DNA of 64,000 nucleotides, taken from positions 174,536 through 238,535 of the forward strand of contig JAFECR010000006.1 in the NCBI GenBank assembly GCA_018242045.1, in the 5' to 3' direction. The notes beneath the pieces are model-generated. The model did no database searches. It worked only from the letters and a program-made list of their open reading frames with translations, and was not told where the DNA came from. Position 1 is the stretch's first letter, and every line of letters starts with the position of its first letter. This DNA is from Pseudomonadota bacterium. GTDB lineage: Bacteria; Pseudomonadota; Gammaproteobacteria; Berkiellales; Berkiellaceae. The position numbers and the translations under genes are program-made. This document shows positions 46,848 through 55,933 of the stretch, piece by piece.

Positions 46848-47588
46848 TTAAATTGACTTCCAATAATTCTCTACCGTGATGTGTCCTTTGTCCCTAAAAT
46901 GATTTAACTTCAGCCCTCGTTGCGCTAGTAATTGCGTCACGTCGTTAATCATACTAGGATTTCCACACAACATCACTTGCGATGTGATTGCATTGATAGA
47001 TAAATTTACCGTCTCCTCAAGTTTTTTAGAATGCAGTAGCTGTGGAATGCGCTCTTGTAGATGATGCGTTGGTTCTCTGGTGATGATAGGACACCAATTA
47101 AATTGCTTAGGGTATTGTTCTTGCCAAGCTTCAATTAATCGTTGATGCGTTAATTCAATGCTATAACGCACGCTGTGCACTAAAACAATCCTATCGAATC
47201 TTTCCCAAGGCGTTTTGGTTTTTAACAAAGATAAAAATGGACCCAATCCTGTTCCCGTTGCAAAGCACCACAAATTTTGCGCCAGAGGCACTTCAGACAA
47301 CACAAATCGTCCACTGGCTTTGTGCGACAACCAAATTTTGTCATCGACTACCAATGTTGCCAACTGTGGTGTCAAACTTCCTGCTTTAACTAAGACATAA
47401 TAGAATTCTAAGTTTGGATCAGCTGGTTCATTAACAAATGAATATGTCCGGAATAATTTCTCTTGCGTTAATCTAATCTGGGTAAACTGACCCGCAACAA
47501 AAGGTAGGATTGGCGCTTTTACAAATATGGAGTAGAGTCCTGGTGCCCACTGTGTTAAGGCTATAATTTTACCCTCAACCCACTTCAT
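46848..47588 (-). CDS. fpr: ferredoxin-NADP reductase
   Basis: 246 residues, the size of bacterial Fpr. FVAGQFTQIRLTQEKLFRTY with FRTYSFVN is the FAD-binding RxYS motif; LWCFATGTGLGPFLSLLK the NADP-binding loop; QVMLCGNPSMI (C-G-N-P) the nicotinamide loop; the C-terminus HITVENYWKSI is the Fpr tail. It exchanges electrons between NADPH and ferredoxin/flavodoxin. The ATG overlaps the hemY stop by four bases, so it is coupled to hemX-hemY, though it is not part of the Pseudomonas haem cluster. Confidence 0.9.
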   Translation of the reverse strand: MKWVEGKIIALTQWAPGLYSIFVKAPILPFVAGQFTQIRLTQEKLFRTYSFVNEPADPNLEFYYVLVKAGSLTPQLATLVVDDKIWLSHKASGRFVLSEVPLAQNLWCFATGTGLGPFLSLLKTKTPWERFDRIVLVHSVRYSIELTHQRLIEAWQEQYPKQFNWCPIITREPTHHLQERIPQLLHSKKLEETVNLSINAITSQVMLCGNPSMINDVTQLLAQRGLKLNHFRDKGHITVENYWKSI

Positions 47589-48781
47589 AGATCATTTTCT
47601 GTCGCTGGTAATCCTAGTAATAGTCCTTTCTTGAAATATTGAGCACCCAATTCAGGTTTATTTAACTTTTCGAGTAAAGAACCAAGTTCAGCATAAGTTT
47701 CTGGATCAGGGTTTAAACTCAGGCTTGCTTCAAAATAGCGTTGCGCTTTACCCCATAATTGTTGGCGCACGCAAAGACGTCCTAAAGTTAGTAGTAAGCT
47801 TGGACTTTGAGGATGTGTATTTAACCAACTTTCTGCTAAATTAAGTAGCTTTTGCGATGAGGGATGGGCAAGATGACCATATAATCGAATTAAATCTTCC
47901 TGCCATTCATGCTTTAATGCTGAACGTAGAATACTTTCTGCTTCGATAGGATTATCATGTTTTAATAAAAACTTTGCATAAAGACTGGCAATTTCTCCTT
48001 CATGACGACAATCTCTTGGGATTTTTTGCCAAAACTCATTAACACTTTCTACAGAATTTTTTGATTTATTCAATAACAATTGACAATATACCTTTTTCTC
48101 GAGTTTCTTATATTCGTGCGCGCTCAAAGCATGGTAATGCTTGAGCCTTGGTAATAATTCTAATAATTTGTCCCAGTCTTGCAGTTGCAAATATATTTTC
48201 TGCAATAAGGTTAACATATAGGGATGATTCGGCACTTTATGCGTTAATTGGCTTAATGTTGCAAGACTTTGCTCATACTGACTATGTTTGAACTGTAAGT
48301 CTGCTTGAGTTAAGCTAACGGCAACCCCTGTTTCTGGTGTTAATTGGGCCGCTCGCTGCAAGTAAAAATCACGTTTATCATCCTTACCTAGCTCTTGAGC
48401 CGCTTTTGCTGCTGAAAAATAATTTAGCCAAGGAATTTGGCTGTAGTCTGCACCTTTTATCAATAAATTTTCAGCTTTAGCCCAATGTCCTTCCGCCAAA
48501 GCAACTAAACCTTTGTTTGTTAATCTCTTTGCCCTATTTTTATATAAATGCGGCCATAAGTTAGCAAAAAACTTCGTCGTATTAAAAATTTTTACCAATA
48601 TGCTAATTGCAAAATGAAGCAGCGCATACAGCATAAGTAAAATAACTGCGCCTAACCAAAGCGGAAGATCAACGCGCCAATTGGCAACGGTTACAATCAT
48701 CATTCCAGGATCTGGTTTGAGGTTTAATCCCACCCAGGCCGCTATCAGCAAGGCAGTCAAAGAAATGAGTAAATATTTCAT
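47585..48781 (-). CDS. hemY: HemY-type TPR membrane protein
   Basis: 398 residues. Two N-terminal membrane helices (about 3-20 and 38-62, VILLMLYALLHFAIS) precede TPR-like repeats (about 95-390; FSAAKAAQELGKDD, YEQSLATLSQLTHKVPNHPY, SLLLTLGRLCVRQQLWGKAQ). HemY_N/TPR proteins lie downstream of hemX in many gammaproteobacteria, but the enzymatic role is not established; the name here refers to the TPR protein, not the protoporphyrinogen oxidase of Bacillus. Start overlaps the hemX stop by four bases. Confidence 0.88.
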   Translation of the reverse strand: MKYLLISLTALLIAAWVGLNLKPDPGMMIVTVANWRVDLPLWLGAVILLMLYALLHFAISILVKIFNTTKFFANLWPHLYKNRAKRLTNKGLVALAEGHWAKAENLLIKGADYSQIPWLNYFSAAKAAQELGKDDKRDFYLQRAAQLTPETGVAVSLTQADLQFKHSQYEQSLATLSQLTHKVPNHPYMLTLLQKIYLQLQDWDKLLELLPRLKHYHALSAHEYKKLEKKVYCQLLLNKSKNSVESVNEFWQKIPRDCRHEGEIASLYAKFLLKHDNPIEAESILRSALKHEWQEDLIRLYGHLAHPSSQKLLNLAESWLNTHPQSPSLLLTLGRLCVRQQLWGKAQRYFEASLSLNPDPETYAELGSLLEKLNKPELGAQYFKKGLLLGLPATENDL

Positions 48782-50118
48782 TGCGGTTCTCTTTGTGGTG
48801 ATAGCGAATTTTTGTTGGATATTTCTATCATTGCTTTAGACAAAGCCTGTATTGAACTAGAAATATCTGGCGTTGATATATCAACATTTTCTTGCGTCAA
48901 GTGCTGAATTTGATTTAAGAGATCTTGCATGGTTTTATCGCTATCAAAATACGTGGATACCCAAGATTGTATCGCTTGCAAACTGCTTTGATAGATTTTA
49001 TTTTCACCTTGTAGCAATGCCCATCTTGCTTGTTCAGCAAGTAACTGCAAAGTACGAATTATTTGGCTTTTTTCTTGTACGCTCAGCGCTAAAGGAATGC
49101 GATTTTCCTGAACATGTGTGATACGGATTAAACTCTTTAATTCTTGCCATGAATACCATAACCCTTTTTGCCAAGCATTCATCGATTTATCAGGCGAAAC
49201 GCTTTCCTTATTTGGTTGCTGATATGAGATATTCTTAAATTGTAACTTATCAAATTGAAGATTAATTAAACCTAATTCCTCCCAAATTTCTGAACGGTTA
49301 ACTGTTGGAAATGCTTTAAGTTTGGCAATATCTTTTGCTAATACCTCTCGTACCCAAAGAAAAGCAGGGTTTGCGAGCGATTTTAATTGATCATCCGCAG
49401 CAATAAGTTGAGCAACTGCTGTTGTAATATCATGTGCCGTTTTGAGCCTTTCATTTGCCATAAAAACTAAATAATTTGCTTGAGCAACCACCCAATCTGC
49501 ATTGCTTGACAATGCAGATAACTTCATTTGTTCCGTTTCAAGATGGCTTTTTAAACTTTCAAGTTTTTGTTGTTCTGATAAATTTTGATCATGTAAGGCA
49601 GCAAATTGTTCTAATGTTTTATGAGCTTGGGTTGTCAGTGCCAAAATAGAAGTTTGATCATCATTGGTTCTTTTTTGTAGTTCTTCCAATTGTTGATAGT
49701 TGGCATAGGCGTAGTATCCCACCACAAGTATGGCAAAAAGAGAAAGAAAACTAAAAAAGAGTGACGCCCCACCGCCGCCGCCTTTATTTTCCTTGTCATC
49801 AGTATCTGTGTCATCAGGGGGTATTTGCGATGCGCTTTGCATACGAGCCTCAGTTTTGACATAAGTATCACGGTAGAACGGTTTTGATTCTGGTAAAGAC
49901 GCTTTGGTTGCATTCTCAAATTGAATTGATTTCTCTAATCGACTTTCACTGCCAATGTCCACAGGACTGCTAACGATATGTGTCGGCTCGGTTGGAACAA
50001 TTTCAGGGGGAACATCTACTTGCTTCTTTTTTTTGCCATAGTGTGTCACAACCACTTGTTTGGGCGAAGTGATTTTTTTTTCCCCAGGTTTATTATTGTC
50101 CTTTTCCTCTGAAGACAT
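48778..50118 (-). CDS. hemX: HemX-like uroporphyrin-III C-methyltransferase family protein
   Basis: 446 residues. A polar, disordered cytoplasmic N-terminus (about 1-125, rich in Lys/Thr/Ser/Pro) precedes one membrane helix (about 129-148, ASLFFSFLSLFAILVVGYYA) and a helical, coiled-coil-containing domain (about 150-446). DADWVVAQANYLVFMANERL-like sequence at about 208-225 is the HemX signature. Despite the family name, there is no SAM-binding motif. Position before hemY and, in the parent operon, after hemD, supports the call; here a 4-kb insertion separates it from hemD. Confidence 0.87.
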   Translation of the reverse strand: MSSEEKDNNKPGEKKITSPKQVVVTHYGKKKKQVDVPPEIVPTEPTHIVSSPVDIGSESRLEKSIQFENATKASLPESKPFYRDTYVKTEARMQSASQIPPDDTDTDDKENKGGGGGASLFFSFLSLFAILVVGYYAYANYQQLEELQKRTNDDQTSILALTTQAHKTLEQFAALHDQNLSEQQKLESLKSHLETEQMKLSALSSNADWVVAQANYLVFMANERLKTAHDITTAVAQLIAADDQLKSLANPAFLWVREVLAKDIAKLKAFPTVNRSEIWEELGLINLQFDKLQFKNISYQQPNKESVSPDKSMNAWQKGLWYSWQELKSLIRITHVQENRIPLALSVQEKSQIIRTLQLLAEQARWALLQGENKIYQSSLQAIQSWVSTYFDSDKTMQDLLNQIQHLTQENVDISTPDISSSIQALSKAMIEISNKNSLSPQREPQ

Positions 50119-50306
50119 TTTTTACTCATCCTCATTGCGAGTCTATTGATGTTCCTAAGATCTTTTAAAGGGTACTTTAATACGATAGGTCACAACCGCT
50201 ATTTTATCTATGTGATAACTTAACTATCAATATCAACTTTCTATCGTATATACCTGATAAAACCCTATTGCTAGCAGATAAACGGCGAAATTACTTAGTA
50301 AGCTTA

Positions 50307-50334
50307 TTGATATATTTTGATACGCACGTATAAT
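50307..50334 (+). promoter_or_regulatory. sigma-70-like promoter of the giant coiled-coil gene
   Basis: TTGATA (50307-50312), a 16-base spacer and TATAAT (50329-50334), a perfect -10 box. It lies 39 bases before the ATG at 50373, with ACAGGGG as a ribosome site. It drives transcription away from the divergent hemX gene. Confidence 0.7.
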
Positions 50335-50372
50335 AGCTAACTAACCAATTAAAGTGCTTACAGGGGTTTCTT

Positions 50373-53300
50373 ATGTCTTCTCAAGGTCCACAACAACCTA
50401 ATGAAACAAACGAACATGATATGGCACCGCCACCGCCACCACCACCACCACCACCACCAACATCTGGTTCTGCCAACAATAAATTGCCCCTTGAAATTCG
50501 AAGAGAAATTGATCGTTTAAATAAACTCGCAAGTGATTTACAACTAAAAATAGACGCTGGCGATAAAGACGCTGAAACATGCTATGACAACTTAAGAAAA
50601 AAGCACCAAGATGAATTGGCAAACTATAATAAGGAAATTGTTACCCCCCTCAATGAGAAAGTTAATGCATTAGAAGAGCAGTTAAAGAAGCAAACAGAAC
50701 TGCGAAACCAAGAACAAAATAGCTCAAAAACGCGTCTGAATGACATCACCAGACAAATTGCAAACTTGAACAAACAAAAGGAGCGCTTTCAAAGCTATCC
50801 AGGAAGTGATGCATTAATGAAAGAAATAGATGTCATTATCTCTTCTTTAAATCAAGAATATGAAACCATTAATCGCCATTTAACGCAAGATTTAGAAACA
50901 ACCAAAGATAAGGAAACAGATCTTTCTAATAAGCTCACTGAAGCCAAAATAGAACAAGCCAACGCTTCCAAAAAAAGAGAACAACTCGCAGCCATTGCAA
51001 AAGCTATGCCATCCAGGATTAAAGAAAAAACTGAAAATACTAAAACAGTGGAAATAAATTTTAAAGCCTGGATTGAGAGCGGCATTTTAGATGGGATCTA
51101 TTTGCAAAATTTGAAAAAATTCGCTGCCTTGGAATCTGATACTGACGCTCAAGTCATTGCCAGATATTCTGCACTAATTAATCCCAATATTCGTCGTTAT
51201 TTGCCAACTTTAACTATTCAGCAAATTTTAGGTATTGCTGCAGGTTACTACGTCCGCCCTGCAAATTGCCCCTATAATAATGCTACCCCTTTTCAAAAAG
51301 TACAAACAGAGGAAAGTAACAGATGGATGTATGATGAGTTACTGAAGGATTTTTATGCCGCAAATCCAGATTTCAAAGAAGGACAAGCACTCTCATATAA
51401 GTACGCAGCAAACTCATCTTCGGCACAATCTATACCACAATCCATGCCACAACAGTCATCACAATCTATGCCACAATCTATACCACAACCTATGCCTCAG
51501 GCACTGGTCAAACCACGGCTAGTGACAACTTTTCCCAAAAATACCAATGCAATCGAAATTCCCTCTCAAACACATGATCTTAAAACTAATTTGCCACCAA
51601 CAACAACGACTATCCCGGTAACAACCTTATTACCTATAACTAGGCTAGCGACTGAAGAAGCCCTATCGCGTCAAAAACTCGTTGAAGTAAATCGAATTGC
51701 TTTACAATTGGATAATGATTTGACTGATACAAATGACTCCTTATCAAATGAAGCACTACTAGAGCAGACCCTTGAAAAGCTAAAAGTAGTAAAAACCAAT
51801 GTCGATCAAGATAAAATTAATTTGAAAAAAGAATCTGATAAATTTCAAGCACAACAACAGCTTTTTGAAACACAATATGAATTGATGCTGAAGGATATGG
51901 AACAAAAGCTTTTCCAAACGCAACAACAGCTTTTTCAGACACAACAACAATTTGTTCAAACGCTGCAACATCTTGATCAAATAAAATTGCAGTATGTTCA
52001 AACACAACAACAACTTACCCAATCAAACCAGCAACTTGATCAAGAAAAGCAGTTACATATTCGAACTCAACAACAACTTGAGCAAACAAAACAACAACGG
52101 TTTCAAACGCAACAACAATTTGAACTAACAAACCAACAATTTGATCAAGCAATACAGCAACAGGTTCATATTCAGCAACAGCTTGATCAAGCAAAACAGC
52201 AACAAATTCAAACGCAACTACAACTTGATATAACGACTCAGGAGCTTGATCAAGCAAAACAACAACAGGTTCAAACGCAGCAACAACTTGATCAAGCAAA
52301 ACTACATCATGTTCAAACCCAACAACTACTTAATAAAACAAACCAGCAACTTGATCAAACAAACCAGCAGCATATTCAAACTCAAAAACAATTTGCTCAA
52401 ACGCTAGAACAGCTTGATCAAACAAAACTGCAACTTTTTCAGAAAAACCAGCAATTTGATCAAAAAAACCAGCAACATATTCAAACTCAAAATCAATTTG
52501 GTCTAGCGCTGCTGGAACTTGATAACACAAAACACCAATTTTTTCAAATAACCCAGCAACTTGTTCAAGAAAAGCAGTTACATGTTCAAACAAACCAGCA
52601 GCATATTGAAACTCAAAAGCAATTCGCCCTAACGCTAGAACAGCTTGAACAAACAAAACAGCAACTCGTACAAAAAGATCGGCTACTTGATCAAACAAAC
52701 CAGCAACATATTCAAACTCAAAAGCAATTTGGTCAAGCGCTGCAACAGCTTGATCAAACAAAACAGCAACTCGTACAAAAAAACCATCTCCTTGATCAAG
52801 TAAATCAGCAGCATATTCAAATTCAAAATCAATTTGGTCTAACGCTGCAACAGCTTGATCAAACAAAACAGCAACTTGATCAAAAAAACCAACAACTTGT
52901 TCAAACAACCCAGCAGCTTGATCAAGCAAATCATCAATATGCGCTAACACTAGAATATCTCGATAAATCAAACCAGCAACATGCCCAAACTAGGCATTTC
53001 GCCGCTCAAACTCAGCAACAATTCGCTCAAACTCAGCAACAATTTGCTCAAACTCAAAATCAACTTGTTCATACACAACAAAAGCATGTTCAAACAAAAC
53101 AACAACTTGATCAAACACGCCAACAACAAGTTCAAATAAAGCAACAACTTGATCAAACACAGCATCAGCTTGTTGAAGCGCAAAAATTATCCCCAATGCA
53201 AATATTACAAAAAGAGGGGCTTAATGGATTAGGACACGCAGGTTATGAATTTCAAGCCCAATTTGGCGTTTTACCTTCACCTCAAATTTTAAATCAATGG

Positions 53301-53405
53301 GGTGATGCTGTTGGACTTCGTAAAAATAATAATTGGAAACCGATGATTGCTAAAACGGCCATGCTGGTTAAAGAATATGAGTCTTCATTAAAAAATAAAT
53401 CATAA
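50373..53405 (+). CDS. giant proline/glutamine-rich coiled-coil protein, probable effector
   Basis: 1010 residues. Residues about 17-29 are a run of 11 prolines (codons CCG/CCA). A long charged coiled coil follows (about 38-220), then an unrecognised globular region (about 225-345), a Ser/Gln/Pro/Met repeat (SSAQSIPQSMPQQSSQSMPQ, about 350-378), and a Gln-rich coiled coil (about 455-935) built of 7-residue periods, many with LDQ/TKQQ. The tail (about 940-1010, LQKEGLNGLGHAGYEFQAQ) is a short conserved-looking unit. No signal peptide. Unrelated to haem genes, it lies inside the hemCDXY cluster on the opposite strand. Function unknown; an effector interacting with host proteins is a guess. Confidence 0.8.
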   Translation: MSSQGPQQPNETNEHDMAPPPPPPPPPPPTSGSANNKLPLEIRREIDRLNKLASDLQLKIDAGDKDAETCYDNLRKKHQDELANYNKEIVTPLNEKVNALEEQLKKQTELRNQEQNSSKTRLNDITRQIANLNKQKERFQSYPGSDALMKEIDVIISSLNQEYETINRHLTQDLETTKDKETDLSNKLTEAKIEQANASKKREQLAAIAKAMPSRIKEKTENTKTVEINFKAWIESGILDGIYLQNLKKFAALESDTDAQVIARYSALINPNIRRYLPTLTIQQILGIAAGYYVRPANCPYNNATPFQKVQTEESNRWMYDELLKDFYAANPDFKEGQALSYKYAANSSSAQSIPQSMPQQSSQSMPQSIPQPMPQALVKPRLVTTFPKNTNAIEIPSQTHDLKTNLPPTTTTIPVTTLLPITRLATEEALSRQKLVEVNRIALQLDNDLTDTNDSLSNEALLEQTLEKLKVVKTNVDQDKINLKKESDKFQAQQQLFETQYELMLKDMEQKLFQTQQQLFQTQQQFVQTLQHLDQIKLQYVQTQQQLTQSNQQLDQEKQLHIRTQQQLEQTKQQRFQTQQQFELTNQQFDQAIQQQVHIQQQLDQAKQQQIQTQLQLDITTQELDQAKQQQVQTQQQLDQAKLHHVQTQQLLNKTNQQLDQTNQQHIQTQKQFAQTLEQLDQTKLQLFQKNQQFDQKNQQHIQTQNQFGLALLELDNTKHQFFQITQQLVQEKQLHVQTNQQHIETQKQFALTLEQLEQTKQQLVQKDRLLDQTNQQHIQTQKQFGQALQQLDQTKQQLVQKNHLLDQVNQQHIQIQNQFGLTLQQLDQTKQQLDQKNQQLVQTTQQLDQANHQYALTLEYLDKSNQQHAQTRHFAAQTQQQFAQTQQQFAQTQNQLVHTQQKHVQTKQQLDQTRQQQVQIKQQLDQTQHQLVEAQKLSPMQILQKEGLNGLGHAGYEFQAQFGVLPSPQILNQWGDAVGLRKNNNWKPMIAKTAMLVKEYESSLKNKS
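52371..52916 (+). repeat. in-frame tandem DNA repeats in the Gln-rich coiled coil
   Basis: The repeated phrase CATATTCAAACTCA (with small variants) begins at 52371, 52476, 52602, 52707 and 52812. The spacings are 105, 126, 105 and 105 bases, i.e. 35, 42, 35 and 35 residues, all multiples of the heptad (21 bases). Copies are diverged but close enough for slippage or recombination to change copy number. Long reverse-strand open frames over this region are by-products of the repeat. Confidence 0.85.
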
Positions 53406-53413
53406 TCTTAAAT

Positions 53414-53434
53414 GCCCCTGCTTTTGCAGGGGGC
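53414..53434. terminator. GC-rich hairpin between convergent genes
   Basis: GCCCCTGC (53414-53421), a TTTT loop and GCAGGGGGC (53426-53434, one extra G) form a stable hairpin nine bases after the stop of the coiled-coil gene and five bases before the stop of the outer-membrane gene. There is no long T-tract, so it may be a weak bidirectional terminator or an mRNA-stabilising hairpin. Confidence 0.5.
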
Positions 53435-53438
53435 AAAG

Positions 53439-54182
53439 CTAGGGTAATTCAAAGAAAAAACCAATATCTGCACCATAGCTATTTTTTGGTTTAACAGTAT
53501 AGTTGTCTTGTCCGGTAGTGGGCTCTAAAACTCCCAAAGGTAAGGGTACAAAAGTTGCGGCTTCGATTTTTGAGGTATTTTCCCACAAAAATTGTAATCT
53601 CGCACCAAAGTGCTGTGTAATCATTTGTTTTATTCCAATAGTTGCCCGTGCTAGAGCTTTATTATCACTTGCAAAACGCACTACCTCTGTTGCGACAGTT
53701 GGATCAGATATGGCAACCGTATCAATGTACATTTTCAGCCAAGCAATACCTATCGAGGCCATTAAATCTGTTTTATTAGGACAAATTGGCCAGTAACCCA
53801 CAAGATTCAGATGCCAACTTTTGCTAAACATATCTGACAAGTAAAATACCGGATCTGTATTTAGGGGGCTAAAAAACCCTAAGACTGGAACAGTAACGCC
53901 ATTGAGTACCGGATAGAAAGTTTTTTCATCTTGGCGATAAATGTGTTCGTAGCCGCCTTCTATTCCAACATAGGGGTTAAACTTTAGCCCAAGATAAATA
54001 TTGGTATAGGGATAGTGATCTGTAAAATGATCTTTGCCAAAACTTGTTTCAAAATCTTGTTTATATGCGCCAACATCAACACCACCATTAACACGCATTG
54101 TATCAATGGTAATAAAAGCAAAAAGCGAACTTGTAAATAACAAGCTGGTTATCAGCATTACTAAACTTGTAAATCTTTGCAT
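53439..54182 (-). CDS. outer-membrane beta-barrel protein
   Basis: 247 residues. A signal peptide (about 1-22, SLVMLITSLLFTSSLFA) precedes alternating strands with aromatic girdles (GVDVGAYKQDF, TNIYLGLKFNPYVGIEGGYE, WHLNLVGYWPIC, ARATIGIKQMI) and a C-terminal strand ending GADIGFFFELP, the aromatic end typical of BAM substrates. It belongs to the small eight-stranded porin-like barrel type; I recognise no specific family. It is on the minus strand, in the same direction as hemD, which follows 33 bases after, so it may use its own promoter or run into hemX-side transcription. It came with the coiled-coil gene or separately. Confidence 0.75.
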   Translation of the reverse strand: MQRFTSLVMLITSLLFTSSLFAFITIDTMRVNGGVDVGAYKQDFETSFGKDHFTDHYPYTNIYLGLKFNPYVGIEGGYEHIYRQDEKTFYPVLNGVTVPVLGFFSPLNTDPVFYLSDMFSKSWHLNLVGYWPICPNKTDLMASIGIAWLKMYIDTVAISDPTVATEVVRFASDNKALARATIGIKQMITQHFGARLQFLWENTSKIEAATFVPLPLGVLEPTTGQDNYTVKPKNSYGADIGFFFELP

Positions 54183-54215
54183 CCGTTACTCTCCTTATCC
54201 AACGGTGAGAGTATA

Positions 54216-54998
54216 TCATGCGGCTGGAGTATACACTGCAACCATTTTTTGTAGCGCAGATTCAATTCCGTCGGAGTGAGGGCTTGGCGCTATAAATATT
54301 TGTTTAAATCCCATCTCTTTTGCTTGAAGTTGGGCTCTGTCGCTAACAACTATCAAAGGACGTGTGATTAACCAAGCCATGTCCCTCGCTGGTGTCATTT
54401 TAAATATTCCTTCCAAAATACGGCTACTTGTTGCAACAAAACAAAAATGTGTTGCATTTTGCCAGTTTAAAAAATACTTACTCAAGTCAAAAATATTTTG
54501 CCGCATCCTATAAACTTTCATCCAGGTAATTAAAGCGCCTCGCGCGTGCAATACTTCGGAAAATACAGTTCTGCCGCCTTCCCCTGCTAATAGAACAACT
54601 CTTTTTTCATGCATCATTGAAGTATTAAAAAAAGGTTCTGATAAAACACTTTCGCTCGTACTTCCTGCTGGCGCCGTATAACCAATCTCTTGATTTTGTT
54701 GAACCTCTAATAACGCTTGAGTAGTAGATTCGCCCATGGTAACAATAAATGCTTTGCTTTGCTGATTGAATAACTGTTTCGGCGCGTATAAAACTGCGTT
54801 TTTACTGGAAACAATGATAAAATCGGCGTTTGCAATAATAGCAGACCAATGGCTTATCGTTTCATCATCAATCTTGATAGGTTCTATATCATAAAGTGGT
54901 ATTAAAATAGGCTCCCCTTGGAGCTGGTGTACCATATCCGCTAAAGTGTGTGCCTGATGAGGCGGCCGTAAAATACCAACTTGCCAACCTTGTAACAA
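54216..54998 (-). CDS. hemD: uroporphyrinogen-III synthase
   Basis: Closes hydroxymethylbilane into uroporphyrinogen III. 260 residues from a TTG at 54998, six bases after the hemC stop, with GGGG in the hemC tail as ribosome site. MLQGWQVGILRPPHQAHTLA matches the start of HemD (RPxxQA), and ADFIIVSSKNAVLYAPKQL (the S-x-N/AV), GEGGRTVFSEVLHARGA and ATHFCFVATSSRILEG are family features. HemD is generally divergent, so the position next to hemC is important support. Transcribed as hemC-hemD from upstream of 55933. Confidence 0.9.
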   Translation of the reverse strand: MLQGWQVGILRPPHQAHTLADMVHQLQGEPILIPLYDIEPIKIDDETISHWSAIIANADFIIVSSKNAVLYAPKQLFNQQSKAFIVTMGESTTQALLEVQQNQEIGYTAPAGSTSESVLSEPFFNTSMMHEKRVVLLAGEGGRTVFSEVLHARGALITWMKVYRMRQNIFDLSKYFLNWQNATHFCFVATSSRILEGIFKMTPARDMAWLITRPLIVVSDRAQLQAKEMGFKQIFIAPSPHSDGIESALQKMVAVYTPAA

Positions 54999-55003
54999 AT
55001 GAT

Positions 55004-55933
55004 TTACCCCATAATTGCTTTGATAATATCCATAGCACCCTGATTGATTAAGTCTTGAGCGACCTCCTCCCCTAACTTCACACTTTGATCAAGAGGTGCT
55101 TCTTTTTGGGCACTAACTAACCTAAGATGCTTAGGATCTGCCACAATACCTTTTAACCTTATCAAATTATCATGAATGGTCGCAAAACCTGCAACAGGAA
55201 CCTGACAATTTCCGCCCAAAGTAAGATTCATCGCTCGTTCTGCCTGCACACAAGCTCGAGTAAGAACATGATCAAGTGGATTTAATAAAGTTTGTACTGC
55301 TTTATTCTCTAAGTGACATTCTATGGCTAAAGCGCCTTGACCAACAGCGGGAAGTACTTCTTTTGGTGAAAATATCTTTGTAATGTGCTGAAAAAGATTC
55401 AATCGCTTTAACCCTGCAACAGCCAACACCACTGCATCAAATTCACCTGCGTGACATTTACGAAGACGCGTATCAACGTTACCTCGTATGCCAATATATT
55501 CTAAATCTGGGCGGATCATTTTTAATTGAATCATTCGCCTTAAACTAGAAGTACCTATCTTGGCTTTCGCTGGTATAGATGCCAAAGTATGGTTATTTGG
55601 GCAAACCCAAGCATCAAACGGATTATCTCTTTCACAAAAAGTTGTAATCCCCAATCCTTCTGGAAAGGTGCTTGGCACATCTTTAAGCGAATGTACTGCA
55701 ATATCTGCCTCCCCTGCTAATAAAGCTTGCTCAAGCTCTTTAACAAAAACAGCTTTGCCGCCAACCTTATAAAGTGGGGTATTATCGTTTTGCGATAGAT
55801 CTCCCGTTGTTTTAATGCCCAAAAGTTCCACTTTTAGAGATGGATAAAACTGCAACAATTGAGTACGAACATATTCCGCTTGCCAAAGTGCTAATGCACT
55901 TGTTCTGGTGGCAATGCGCAGTCGATTTACCAT
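55004..55933 (-). CDS. hemC: porphobilinogen deaminase (hydroxymethylbilane synthase)
   Basis: Polymerises four porphobilinogens on its dipyrromethane cofactor. 309 residues. RIATRTSALALWQAEYVRTQ, SLKDVPSTFPEGLGI, IGTSSLRRMIQL (substrate arginines), GNVDTRLRKC and GQGALAIECH are signature motifs. The cofactor cysteine is in TLGGNCQVPVAGFA. The gene lies between algR (108 bases upstream) and hemD, the Pseudomonas algZ-algR-hemC-hemD order. Confidence 0.96.
   Translation of the reverse strand: MVNRLRIATRTSALALWQAEYVRTQLLQFYPSLKVELLGIKTTGDLSQNDNTPLYKVGGKAVFVKELEQALLAGEADIAVHSLKDVPSTFPEGLGITTFCERDNPFDAWVCPNNHTLASIPAKAKIGTSSLRRMIQLKMIRPDLEYIGIRGNVDTRLRKCHAGEFDAVVLAVAGLKRLNLFQHITKIFSPKEVLPAVGQGALAIECHLENKAVQTLLNPLDHVLTRACVQAERAMNLTLGGNCQVPVAGFATIHDNLIRLKGIVADPKHLRLVSAQKEAPLDQSVKLGEEVAQDLINQGAMDIIKAIMG

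Noticed and set aside
52371..52916. Evenly spaced repeats considered as a CRISPR array
   Set aside because: Spacing is coding, heptad-periodic and in frame; the repeats are diverged and there are no cas genes.
52330..52971. Long reverse-strand open frame (213 residues, FEYAAGLFDQVAGLF-type repeats) and two similar ones nearby
   Set aside because: They are antisense translations of the Gln-rich heptad repeat; CAA/CAG codons read in reverse give TTG/CTG, so stop-free frames arise automatically. No ribosome site.
50119..54215. Insertion in the hem operon considered as a transposon or genomic island with recognisable ends
   Set aside because: No transposase, integrase, tRNA or terminal repeat could be seen; only gene order supports insertion.
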